Of a stretch of DNA of 64,000 bases, positions 17,970-25,704 are shown piece after piece. The stretch lies in contig JAFRYA010000006.1 of the NCBI GenBank assembly GCA_017441295.1, forward strand, positions 1-64,000, read 5' to 3'. A program made the position numbers and the translations under genes. The DNA comes from Lachnospiraceae bacterium. Lineage in GTDB: Bacteria; Bacillota; Clostridia; Lachnospirales; Lachnospiraceae. Every line of letters starts with the position of its first letter. Position 1 is the stretch's first letter. Below the pieces are notes generated by a model. It had not been told where the DNA came from, did no database searches, and worked only from the letters and a program-made list of their open reading frames with translations.

Positions 17970-18045
17970 ATTGCCTAAGAAGGCCGTTTGGGATATTATT
18001 TTACTAGAAATCGCCTTGTTTCAAGCGAAACAGAAAGGAAGGAAT

Positions 18046-19455
18046 ATGGATAAGAAAAATATTGCGGAGCTGCTCTCAGAGAATGCGCTGAATACTCGCT
18101 TCGAAGATCTCAGCGAGCGCAACGTCCGTATATGCAAGGATAAACTGCTGGACAATATCGGCAATCTGGCCGGCGGCGCCCTCGCCTTCGGCAACAGAGA
18201 AGTGCTGGATATTGTAAACAGCTACGAAGAAAGCCAGGAGGCTCCGGTCTTCTTCCTGAAAGGCAGGGCTTCACTGGGAAACGCAGCCATGGTCAATGCC
18301 ATGAGTTCGCGTTCCAATGACTATGAGCCGATGTTCATGAATCTGGACGGGGTCAGGATGCCTTCCAAGGAATCAGCAACGCTGATCAACGCGGCGCTCA
18401 CTGCGGGAGCTGTATACGGATTCTCAGGCAAGGACTATATCACCCATGAGATCGTGGGCGAAGACCTCTCTGTCCGCATCATGGCAGCAGGCGGACGCTG
18501 GGATTTTGGCGTTGGCTGGGACAGCTCATTTACAATGCCGATCTACGGCGTTTGCGCGCAGTTGGGCCGCATGCGCGGACTGACTCCGCTGCAGCTGAGG
18601 GATGCATGGGGCATCGCTATGGGCATGGTCGGCGGCACAATGTCACACATTTTTGACTACGCCACATCAGCCAAGCTGGGCGCTGGCTACAATATCCGCA
18701 ACGCGGACTTCGCCACACGACTGGCCAAAAAAGGATTCCCGAGCCTGATCAATATCTTCGAGGGCCCGAGAAACCTTTACCATCAGTACCGCGGCATGGA
18801 CGAGGCCTGCAATCCGGAGTATCTGACGAATGACCTGGGCCAGAAATACTTCATGGAAGAGTCCATCAAGCTTTATCCGGTCGGATCGCCTGCTACTATC
18901 GTTGCATTCGCCGGCAGCGAGCTTTATGGAACCTGCAATCCTGCAGACATCGTTGACATTGAGCTGGCGCTTCCGAAGGGATATACAGAGATGTATTACT
19001 GGCCGCCATATGAAGTGGGCCGCGACGCGCTGACGCATGCGCAGTTCAGCTACCAGTACGCTCTGTGCGCACCGATCCTCTGGGGTCCGTTCCGCACAAC
19101 GCATTATTCAGAAGAACATCTGCATGATCCGGAGCTGTTAAGATTGTGTTCAGTCACGAGGATGATCCATGACGACACACTGCCGACCATCCAGAACGGC
19201 GGTGCAACGACCTCATATAATGTTATCCGTGTAACCATTACCACGAAGGATGGCCAGAAACATGTTGCGGAGAAGAACAGCACCGAATTCAGCATGCATA
19301 CTTATCCGACACGCGAACAGCTGCTGGACAAATTCTGGGATCAGGTGAACGCCTACGGACTGCTGAGCAAACCGGCGGCGGAGAAATGTATAGAACTGGT
19401 CGACCATCTGGAAGACCTGAAAGACATCAGGGAATTGACGGACTTGTTAGTATAA
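18046..19455 (+). CDS. MmgE/PrpD family protein
   Basis: Belongs by overall pattern to the MmgE/PrpD family, which includes 2-methylcitrate dehydratase and cis-aconitate decarboxylase. Typical stretches are KDKLLDNIGNLAGGALAFG, AAMVNAMSSRSNDYEPMF, LTPLQLRDAWGIAMG and KLYPVGSPATIVAFAGSEL. I choose ATG 18046 (469 residues) with GAAAGGAAGGA ahead; the frame runs open to 17926 but the extra 40 residues cross the divergent regulatory region. No other methylcitrate-cycle gene is nearby, so the substrate is unknown. It is convergent with the M24 gene and divergent from peptide A, with 224 bases of shared upstream DNA. Confidence 0.8.
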   Translation: MDKKNIAELLSENALNTRFEDLSERNVRICKDKLLDNIGNLAGGALAFGNREVLDIVNSYEESQEAPVFFLKGRASLGNAAMVNAMSSRSNDYEPMFMNLDGVRMPSKESATLINAALTAGAVYGFSGKDYITHEIVGEDLSVRIMAAGGRWDFGVGWDSSFTMPIYGVCAQLGRMRGLTPLQLRDAWGIAMGMVGGTMSHIFDYATSAKLGAGYNIRNADFATRLAKKGFPSLINIFEGPRNLYHQYRGMDEACNPEYLTNDLGQKYFMEESIKLYPVGSPATIVAFAGSELYGTCNPADIVDIELALPKGYTEMYYWPPYEVGRDALTHAQFSYQYALCAPILWGPFRTTHYSEEHLHDPELLRLCSVTRMIHDDTLPTIQNGGATTSYNVIRVTITTKDGQKHVAEKNSTEFSMHTYPTREQLLDKFWDQVNAYGLLSKPAAEKCIELVDHLEDLKDIRELTDLLV

Positions 19456-19456
19456 A

Positions 19457-19487
19457 TAAAAGGAGCGGAAATCCCGCTCCTTTTTTT
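19457..19487. terminator. Bidirectional terminator between the PrpD-like and M24 genes
   Basis: GGAGCGG (19462-19468), loop AAATC, CCGCTCC (19474-19480), with A residues before and seven T residues after. Confidence 0.85.
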
Positions 19488-20631
19488 ATTTTATAAGTGC
19501 TCTTAAATCGTCGAGATAATGCACGTCCGCATAGTCCGGCGTGAGGCAGACCGGAGCCCCTTCCGTGGACATCCAGGTGTTGCCATACAGCAGACCGTCT
19601 TCGTCGCTCATAACGCTCGGGTGGAGCGTGAGAATCATGTTCGGCACGATTTCCATGGTGTTTGATGTGCCGATGTCCACGCAGTCGCCCAGGTCGGCGC
19701 CCATGCCGTGTCCGCTCCAGACGCCCATCTTCAGATTGTTCCTGAAAACAACCTCCTCAATGGCCGCAGCCACGTCACACACGCGGTTGCCAGGCATGAA
19801 TTTGGCCGCGCCGGCAGCTTCTGCCTCGTGGATGATCTGCAGAATGCGGTATGCCTCAGGGTGATTGCCCTTCTTCATGAAAATCGGTCGAACGCATTGC
19901 GTCCAGTATCCTCCCGGCCCGGCCATTTCAACTGAATAAATGAACAGATCTTCCTCAGTGATCACTCTGTCGGTGGCTCGGGCAATAAATGTGTGCGGTT
20001 TCTGAGCACGGATGAGGATCAGGGTGTCTTCTCCGCCATGCGCGCGCACGTATCCTTCGGCCAGTCCGACCATCTCGCGGTCGGTTTTGCCAGGGGCAAT
20101 GTTTCTGACTACATGTTCTACAGAGCCTATTGCGATACGTGAGGCTTCTTTGATGCGGTCCAGCTCATATTCGGATTTGTTCTGGCGCTCGGTGGTCAGT
20201 TCAAGAGTGATGTCAACAACCTCAATATCGCGGCAGTTCAGCGCGTTCCAGATATATGTGGGAACCTCTCTCGGCTCATATACGCCAATTCGTGGGCGAG
20301 CAGCCTTTAATCCCTGCACAAATTTTGCGGTGGCGACATCCAGTTCATCTGCCTGAATGTGGTCTGCCGGCAGCCAGCTCACTTTGCGCGCCCCTACAGC
20401 CTGTCCTCCCGTTGGAACGTACAGATAAGGCTCGTCGTCAGGAGTGACATAAGCGATATCCCTTCTGGTCGTAAGTGTGTAGTTACTGAGCCATTTACAG
20501 CCCATCTGATAGGCCTGTTGAGCCGTGGACGTGAAGAACAAAGCGTCCAGGCCGTCTTTGGCCATGATTTTACGGAAAATACCAAGGCGGCGTTCATATT
20601 CAGCCGCAAGAACTTCCTTTGAAATACCCAT
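19486..20631 (-). CDS. M24 family hydrolase, creatinase-like (metal ligands missing)
   Basis: A 381-residue protein with the two-domain creatinase/prolidase layout: an N-terminal domain (about 1-150) and a pita-bread domain (about 155-381). In metallopeptidases of this fold five ligands (Asp, Asp, His, Glu, Glu) bind metal. Here the first two positions read Val and Gln (VEMAGPGGYWTQCVRP), the His is kept (SGHGMGADLGD), the first Glu position is His (MILTLHPSVM) and the last Glu is kept (STEGAP). Losing three of five ligands fits a creatinase-type, metal-independent hydrolase of C-N bonds rather than an aminopeptidase. It lies 11 bases after the GH3 gene in one operon. The substrate is not predictable. 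Confidence 0.8.
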   Translation of the reverse strand: MGISKEVLAAEYERRLGIFRKIMAKDGLDALFFTSTAQQAYQMGCKWLSNYTLTTRRDIAYVTPDDEPYLYVPTGGQAVGARKVSWLPADHIQADELDVATAKFVQGLKAARPRIGVYEPREVPTYIWNALNCRDIEVVDITLELTTERQNKSEYELDRIKEASRIAIGSVEHVVRNIAPGKTDREMVGLAEGYVRAHGGEDTLILIRAQKPHTFIARATDRVITEEDLFIYSVEMAGPGGYWTQCVRPIFMKKGNHPEAYRILQIIHEAEAAGAAKFMPGNRVCDVAAAIEEVVFRNNLKMGVWSGHGMGADLGDCVDIGTSNTMEIVPNMILTLHPSVMSDEDGLLYGNTWMSTEGAPVCLTPDYADVHYLDDLRALIK

Positions 20632-20642
20632 AACTTTCTCCT

Positions 20643-23111
20643 TTATTTCTTAAGAGCTCTCACCAGTCTCCAGACAGAGCGCTGCAGCTCATCCATTGTG
20701 AGCGTGCCGTCATCCAGTGCCTGGTTCAGCTCATCGTGATCAGATTGTCTACCCGGCATGATCAGGTCGTTGCCGGCGCGCAGGCAGCCTGACGCTGTGC
20801 AGTCAGGTCCCTGATTAGTGGTGGTCCAGTCAGTCATGACGAGGCCTTCGAAGCCCCACTCGTCTCTGGCCAGGGCCGTGCACAGGTCGTAAGTATTTGC
20901 TGTATGGAGGCCATTGATCAGATTGTAGCTGGTCATGATAGCCATCGGCTGGCTGCTCTTTACCGCAATTTCAAAACCTTTTACATATATTTCGCGAAGG
21001 GTGCGTTCAGACAATATGGCATCGACACCCATTCGGTTGTCCTCCTGGCTGTTGCATGCGAAATGCTTAATGGTAACGCCGCAGCCCTTGCAGCTTTCGA
21101 CGCCTTTCGTGACAGCTGCCGCTGTAAGGCCTGCAATGAGCGGATCCTCTGAATAATATTCAAAGTTCCTGCCGCACAGAGGGTTGCGCTGGATGTTCAT
21201 GCCCGGTGCCAGCCAGAAGCGGATAGCGAATTCTGCCATTTCTTCGCCTATGGCGCGTCCGAATTCTTCATAAACGGCTGTGTCCCAGGTCTGCGCGATC
21301 AATGTACCTACCGGAAACGCGGTGCAGAACTGATACCAGGTTTCATCGCCTTTGACCTTTTCGCCCTGAAATAGAATACCGCCTTCAATGGACTCTTCCA
21401 GCGTTGGGACGATCGGCTGACCGTCTACTACCTGATATTCCTGGATCAGGCGCACGCCGGCAGGGCCGTCAGCCAGCATTCCCACAGGGATGCCTTCCTC
21501 TACTGCGCAGCCGCTTGTCTGGGCAGCAGTGCCGGGCACAGTCCAGCCTGCGGAGCCTATCGCGCCTTTATCATTGGTGTCCGTGAAGTCTCCGGTACAC
21601 AGTTTGATGAGCTGCTCGCGGGAAAGTCTTTTAACAAGAGCCAGGTCAGCATCATCAGCAGCCTGATCATATCGGCCATATGTATGTTTGATCGCTTTAA
21701 TATCTGCGGCTTTCAGCTGCAGCGTTGGGAACAAGCCAATCTTATCCAGCCATGCTGAGCGCAGCTTATCAATTAATTCTTTGTCAGATGAGAGCTCCTC
21801 CAGAGGCTCTTTGCATGGGCAGATGCTGCGGGTCTCTTCAGTAACAGCGTCATGATCCAGACAGATGCTGCCCGCAAATACAGATTCTGCCAGACTGCAG
21901 CCTGAGAAGATTCCGTAAATGCCTTCCTCCAGAACCCACGCGCTGCGGGACTCATCAAATGAAGCCAGGTCTCTTACAGAAAATTTGATATTAACGCAGG
22001 CTTCTTCACCGGGAGCCAGTTCAGGTGTTTTGGCAAAGCCTGCCAGTCGGCGGTACTCCTTCGGCTGTTTCTCCTGCGGGCAGGAAACATATACCTGCAC
22101 CGTTTCTTTGCCTCTATAAGAACCGGTGTTTATAACCTGAGCCTGTACGTTTACGGTTTCGCCTTCCAGAGAAATGTCAGTGACGTGCTGTTCAAATGTC
22201 GTGTATGACAGGCCGAATCCAAAGCCATAGCGGACCGGCACGCAGAATGAATCAAAATACCGGTATCCGACATAGATGCCCTGTTTGTAATAATCGTGCT
22301 TCAGATCTCCGTTCAGATGTGAATACTCCATCGCGAACGGCAGGTCCTCGTAATGGAGCGGCCAAGTAGCCGCGAGGCGTCCGCTTGGAGCAACCTTGCC
22401 CAGCAGAGCATCAGCCACAGCATTACCGCCTTCCTGGCCGGGCTGGGAAATGTACAGAATGCTCTTTATATTTGGGAACTCGTCCGTGAAATTCATATCG
22501 ACGGCACCGCCCGCGTTGATGATCAGAATTACATTTTTATATAATCTGCAGACAGCTCCGAGCAGCTCGTGCTCCTGGTCTGTCAGATAATAATCTCCTT
22601 TGTCCAGACGCCTGTCCGCGCCCTCGCCCGCGCTGCGAGCCAGAACGAAGACGGCTGTGTCCCCGCCTCCATCGGTAGGAGCATCGCCGGCCGGAATATT
22701 AAAAGGCGTGAGCATATAAGCCTCGAAGAGCGGCCCAATGGCATGTTTTAATTTGGCCAGTTCATAAGATTTCGCCCAGACAGCATCTCTCCACTTCTTG
22801 CGGGCTTCATCATACAATTCCTGATAGCCATCCAGCCAGCCGCGGTTGGTGATCCTGAAACCAGCGGATTCCATGCCTTCCAGCACATTTACGATGTGCC
22901 GCACGTAGACGTTTCCTGAGCCGGTGCCGCCTTTAACCAGCTGCGTAGCGCCTGCACCGAACAGAGCCACCTCGCATCCCTCGTTCAGGGGCAGTAAATG
23001 GTCTTCGTTTTTCAGCAGCACAAAACCTTCAGCCGCAATCCTGCGGGCCAGAGCCCTGTGACGGATCTCGTAAGGTCTTTCTGACGGATCCTGTGTTCCG
23101 GACCTTTTCAT
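20643..23111 (-). CDS. Glycoside hydrolase family 3 (beta-glucosidase type), reversed domain order
   Basis: Predicted to cleave a beta-linked glucoside or related sugar. Domains run in the order alpha/beta sandwich (about 20-290, with DKGDYYLTDQE and VAPSGRLAATWP), fibronectin-III-like domain (about 330-440), then the catalytic TIM barrel (about 500-800, with DGPAGVRL, GMNIQRNPLCGRNFEYYSEDP, TIKHFACN). The nucleophile is Asp761 in GLVMTDWT. Most GH3 enzymes have the barrel first; this reversed order is known in a subgroup. There is no signal peptide, so the substrate must enter the cell. It is first in a two-gene operon with the M24 hydrolase. GAGGA precedes the ATG at 23111. Confidence 0.9.
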   Translation of the reverse strand: MKRSGTQDPSERPYEIRHRALARRIAAEGFVLLKNEDHLLPLNEGCEVALFGAGATQLVKGGTGSGNVYVRHIVNVLEGMESAGFRITNRGWLDGYQELYDEARKKWRDAVWAKSYELAKLKHAIGPLFEAYMLTPFNIPAGDAPTDGGGDTAVFVLARSAGEGADRRLDKGDYYLTDQEHELLGAVCRLYKNVILIINAGGAVDMNFTDEFPNIKSILYISQPGQEGGNAVADALLGKVAPSGRLAATWPLHYEDLPFAMEYSHLNGDLKHDYYKQGIYVGYRYFDSFCVPVRYGFGFGLSYTTFEQHVTDISLEGETVNVQAQVINTGSYRGKETVQVYVSCPQEKQPKEYRRLAGFAKTPELAPGEEACVNIKFSVRDLASFDESRSAWVLEEGIYGIFSGCSLAESVFAGSICLDHDAVTEETRSICPCKEPLEELSSDKELIDKLRSAWLDKIGLFPTLQLKAADIKAIKHTYGRYDQAADDADLALVKRLSREQLIKLCTGDFTDTNDKGAIGSAGWTVPGTAAQTSGCAVEEGIPVGMLADGPAGVRLIQEYQVVDGQPIVPTLEESIEGGILFQGEKVKGDETWYQFCTAFPVGTLIAQTWDTAVYEEFGRAIGEEMAEFAIRFWLAPGMNIQRNPLCGRNFEYYSEDPLIAGLTAAAVTKGVESCKGCGVTIKHFACNSQEDNRMGVDAILSERTLREIYVKGFEIAVKSSQPMAIMTSYNLINGLHTANTYDLCTALARDEWGFEGLVMTDWTTTNQGPDCTASGCLRAGNDLIMPGRQSDHDELNQALDDGTLTMDELQRSVWRLVRALKK

Positions 23112-23182
23112 AATGCGTTCCTCCTTGAGACTTTTATGATTTTATTTTGACAGATATGGTGCGGAATTTCAATTGAGACATA

Positions 23183-23210
23183 ACAAAACCCGCCGGTAAA
23201 GGCGGGCTTT
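23183..23210. promoter_or_regulatory. Hairpin in the GH3 upstream region (attenuator or terminator)
   Basis: CCCGCC (23189-23194), loop GGTAAA, GGCGGG (23201-23206). On the minus strand it is followed by TTTTGTT, so transcripts heading into GH3 could be attenuated here, 75-100 bases before the start codon. On the plus strand only CTTT follows. The remaining bases between 23211 and 23315 are AT-rich, with an A/G-rich ribosome-site-like run (GGAAGGAG) but no start codon after it. Confidence 0.45.
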
Positions 23211-23315
23211 AGAGGAAGGAGAAAAAAAGAAAAAATTTATATTATTCTTGCACTTGGTGTTCTTAAATTGTGTTAATCATAAAAAACAATCCTAAAATCA
23301 ACTTAAAATCATAAA

Positions 23316-23463
23316 AAAGTCGAACGTTTTTTCTGAAATCGTTCGGTTTCTAAACACATCGTCACATTCCGTTCTTCTTTTTCGGCTCAAAAAACGTTAT
23401 CCTTCGTTCAGAAGTTAACCAATAATACCAATACCAATTATTACAGAAAAGGAGATCATAATT
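23316..23463 (+). promoter_or_regulatory. Conserved 148-nt leader of peptide gene B
   Basis: The plus-strand counterpart of the leader of peptide A, same length and about 90% identical. It has the palindrome with CGAACG (23321-23326) and CGTTCG (23340-23345 region), the fully conserved block, the GTTA..CTTC/GAAG.TAAC hairpin, CCAAT repeats at about 23418-23438, and AAAAGGAGAT (23447-23456). Confidence 0.7.
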
Positions 23464-23562
23464 ATGTCATTCACAACATATTACAACAAAGTATGGGGCA
23501 ACATGGAGGCTTTGAGCGATTTAACAGCTCGCGAGTTTGCAGTTAGCAACATGTTTATGTAA
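23464..23562 (+). CDS. Peptide B: 32-residue small peptide, paralogue of peptide A (unrecognised family)
   Basis: I do not recognise this family. ATG 23464 to TAA 23560-23562 encodes 32 residues with Trp-Gly at 11-12, as in peptide A, then one extra residue, Glu-Ala, and the C-terminus SDLTAREFAVSNMFM (18-32). The N-terminal ten residues differ from peptide A apart from Thr and a shared Tyr at position 6. The variable half is therefore N-terminal and the fixed half C-terminal, the reverse of most leader/core peptide precursors. GGAG lies nine bases before the ATG. A terminator identical in core to that of peptide A follows. It is divergent from the GH3-M24 operon and inverted relative to peptide A. 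Confidence 0.78.
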   Translation: MSFTTYYNKVWGNMEALSDLTAREFAVSNMFM

Positions 23563-23599
23563 TCAAAAACTTAAATACAAATTTACCCTCACCTTTATG

Positions 23600-23627
23600 A
23601 AAGGAGCGGCGAAGAGCCGCTCCTTTT
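23600..23627 (+). terminator. Terminator of peptide gene B
   Basis: AAAGGAGCGGC (23600-23610), loop GAAGA, GCCGCTCCTTT (23616-23626), then T and CTG. Stem and loop are the same as in the peptide A transcript. Confidence 0.88.
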
Positions 23628-23676
23628 CTGTCTATAAAAGAAAGTTTGTGGTATACTCTTCCCGAAAGGACATGGT

Positions 23677-25041
23677 ATGAAGCTGACTGTTTTCGGAGAA
23701 ATTCTCTGGGATATAACTGAAGATGAAAAGAATATCGGCGGAGCGCCGTTCAATTTCGCTGCTCACGCTGCCAGACAAGGTGCTGACGTGTGCCTGATAA
23801 CTGCTGTCGGAAATGATGAGTCCGGAGATGAAGCGCTGCGCGAGTGTGAACGCATGAATCTGCCAACAGACTGCATAGCCCGCGTGGACCGGCCTACCGG
23901 CAGCTGCCGTGTGCAGCTACAGGATGGAACGCCCGCTTATGATCTGTCGGGTGATATGGCTTATGATCATATTCCTCTGCCGGAATGTTTCAAAAGCATG
24001 AGGGTGCCTTCGAAAAGGGAACCTTCAGCTTTTTACTTTGGAACTCTGGCTCAGCGCAGCAGCGATTCCCGTGAAACGCTTAAAGAATTGCTTAAAAGGC
24101 GCGAGCTCTTTGACGAAGTATTCCTGGACATCAATATCCGCCAGGATTATTACAGTGATGAACTCATTGACGAGACCATCCGTGCCGCCACGATCCTGAA
24201 GATTTCACGCGATGAAATCCATGTGCTGAATATTCCGGGAGAACCTCAGGCCATCTGCCGTCAGCTTTCGCGTAAATATAAGAATCTGAAGATGATCATA
24301 GTCACTCTGGACAGTGACGGCGCATTTGTATATGAGAAAGGCGGCCGGATCACCAGGTCCGAAAAGCCGGACTGCGAAGTGGTTTCGACTGTCGGTGCAG
24401 GCGATGCTTTCTCTGCCGCATTTCTGGTCAATTATATGAACAGGCTGTCCGTAAGGGAATGCCTGAAACGCGCGGCCGCTCTGGCCAGCCGTGTGTGCGG
24501 CAAGGTAGAAGCTGTGCCGACATATCTGATGGACGACGTGCGCAAATGGAAGGCGGTTTACCGCCTGCTGGACCATGTTGAAACTGAAACCTTTGACTGT
24601 GGAACACTCTGCGGCAGTGCCTGCTGCATGTGCAGAGATGCGGAGAAGGAGATGGGTATTTACCTGTTCCCGGGAGAACATTTGCTGCTAAGGGAATCAG
24701 AGAAGGAGCAGAATTGGCTGACATGGGAGAGACAGGACCCTGCAGAGATTGACTTCCCTGAATCATGGGAAGGACCTGTGTATTTCGTAAACTGCCAGAC
24801 ACCGCCTAAATGCCCGCGCAAATGGAGGCCGCTTCAGTGCAGGACATTCCCGCTTAAGCCGGTGATCGGTGAAAGCGGAGTGCTGGAAATGATATGGGAC
24901 GATGACGAACTGCCTTATACCTGCCCGATAATAGAGAAAAATATGCCTATCCACGATTCGTTCTACAAGGCCACGTATACGGTCTGGACGCACCTGCTTA
25001 AGGATCCGCGGATCCTGGATCTGGTGCTCAGCTGGAGCTAA
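23677..25041 (+). CDS. PfkB-family carbohydrate kinase fused to a Cys-rich YkgJ-like C-terminal domain
   Basis: Residues 1 to about 285 form a ribokinase/fructokinase: GEILWDI and GGAPFNFAAHAARQG at the N-terminus, and the anion-hole/catalytic motif TVGAGDAF with Asp243. It most resembles fructokinases by GGAPFN. Residues about 300-454 are a separate Cys-rich domain: Cys308, 312, 316, 317, 319 (CGTLCGSACCMC), then GIYLFPGEH, Cys373, Cys379, RPLQCRTFPL with Cys388, and Cys416. This resembles the zinc/iron-chelating YkgJ-like proteins (C..C....C.C with CR.FP). I know of no common kinase fused to it, so the pairing is odd. A probable -10 TATACT with TG extension and AAAGGAC precede the start. 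Confidence 0.82.
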   Translation: MKLTVFGEILWDITEDEKNIGGAPFNFAAHAARQGADVCLITAVGNDESGDEALRECERMNLPTDCIARVDRPTGSCRVQLQDGTPAYDLSGDMAYDHIPLPECFKSMRVPSKREPSAFYFGTLAQRSSDSRETLKELLKRRELFDEVFLDINIRQDYYSDELIDETIRAATILKISRDEIHVLNIPGEPQAICRQLSRKYKNLKMIIVTLDSDGAFVYEKGGRITRSEKPDCEVVSTVGAGDAFSAAFLVNYMNRLSVRECLKRAAALASRVCGKVEAVPTYLMDDVRKWKAVYRLLDHVETETFDCGTLCGSACCMCRDAEKEMGIYLFPGEHLLLRESEKEQNWLTWERQDPAEIDFPESWEGPVYFVNCQTPPKCPRKWRPLQCRTFPLKPVIGESGVLEMIWDDDELPYTCPIIEKNMPIHDSFYKATYTVWTHLLKDPRILDLVLSWS

Positions 25042-25051
25042 AAGCAAATAA

Positions 25052-25079
25052 AAAAGAGCTGCCATCAGGCAGCTCTTTT
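25052..25079. terminator. Bidirectional terminator after the PfkB fusion gene
   Basis: AAAAGAGCTGCC (25052-25063), loop ATCA, GGCAGCTCTTTT (25068-25079). It serves the kinase gene and the convergent zinc-ribbon gene. Confidence 0.9.
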
Positions 25080-25086
25080 AAGCTGT

Positions 25087-25638
25087 TTACAGATACTCGA
25101 CGAGGGCGATAAACCAGCCGATATCGATGATAGCCAGGACTATGTTGACAAACATAAAGATGAAGGCCGTGATACCCTTGCCCTTGCCGACTTTCGTCTT
25201 GAGACAGCGCACAAAACCGATGATCGAGAAGATAATATCCAGGATCAGCAGTATGAATGCAACTATGGTAATAATAATATAAGCAATAGAGCCATCCACA
25301 ACGCTGGAATAGCTGTAATAGGAAACTGCGCTGACAATCGTGGTCAAGAAAATAATGATCGCGATTATAAACATTACCATAGTAATGATGCCGATTACAA
25401 GACCAGCGGTAGCAGGACCATTAGTTCTGGCCGGAGCAGGATGTGCATATGTCGGCTGTGCATATGTTGGCTGAGGTGCAGGCTGCTGGTAAACCGGCTG
25501 CTGATAAGTCGGCTGTGGTGCAGGCTGTGGATTTACAGGCTGCTGGTATGTTGGCTGAGGAGCCTCAACCTTTGTGCCGCAGTTGGTGCAGAAGAGAGCA
25601 CCATCAGGAAGCGGCTGTCCGCAATTTTTACAAACCAT
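25087..25638 (-). CDS. Zinc-ribbon membrane protein with QPTY repeats
   Basis: An unassigned 183-residue protein. It begins with a small zinc ribbon, Cys3, Cys6, Cys17, Cys20 (CKNCG and CTNCG), followed by a Gln/Pro/Tyr/Ala repeat region (residues about 28-68; units such as QPTYQQP), then three or four hydrophobic membrane segments from residue about 78 to the end. Such zinc ribbon plus low-complexity linker plus membrane proteins are common in Bacillota and have no agreed function. The same Cys spacing occurs at the N-terminus of the protein at 27630. It has its own ribosome site (AAAGGGGAT). Confidence 0.75.
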   Translation of the reverse strand: MVCKNCGQPLPDGALFCTNCGTKVEAPQPTYQQPVNPQPAPQPTYQQPVYQQPAPQPTYAQPTYAHPAPARTNGPATAGLVIGIITMVMFIIAIIIFLTTIVSAVSYYSYSSVVDGSIAYIIITIVAFILLILDIIFSIIGFVRCLKTKVGKGKGITAFIFMFVNIVLAIIDIGWFIALVEYL

Positions 25639-25704
25639 ATTATAATCCCCTTTTTATTATAAATAATGATATATAATTATATACGATTTTGCTTCAAAAT
25701 AAAA

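Noticed and set aside
23211..23280. Ribosome-site-like GGAAGGAG run upstream of peptide B
   Set aside because: No ATG, GTG or TTG at usable spacing; downstream frames stop quickly.
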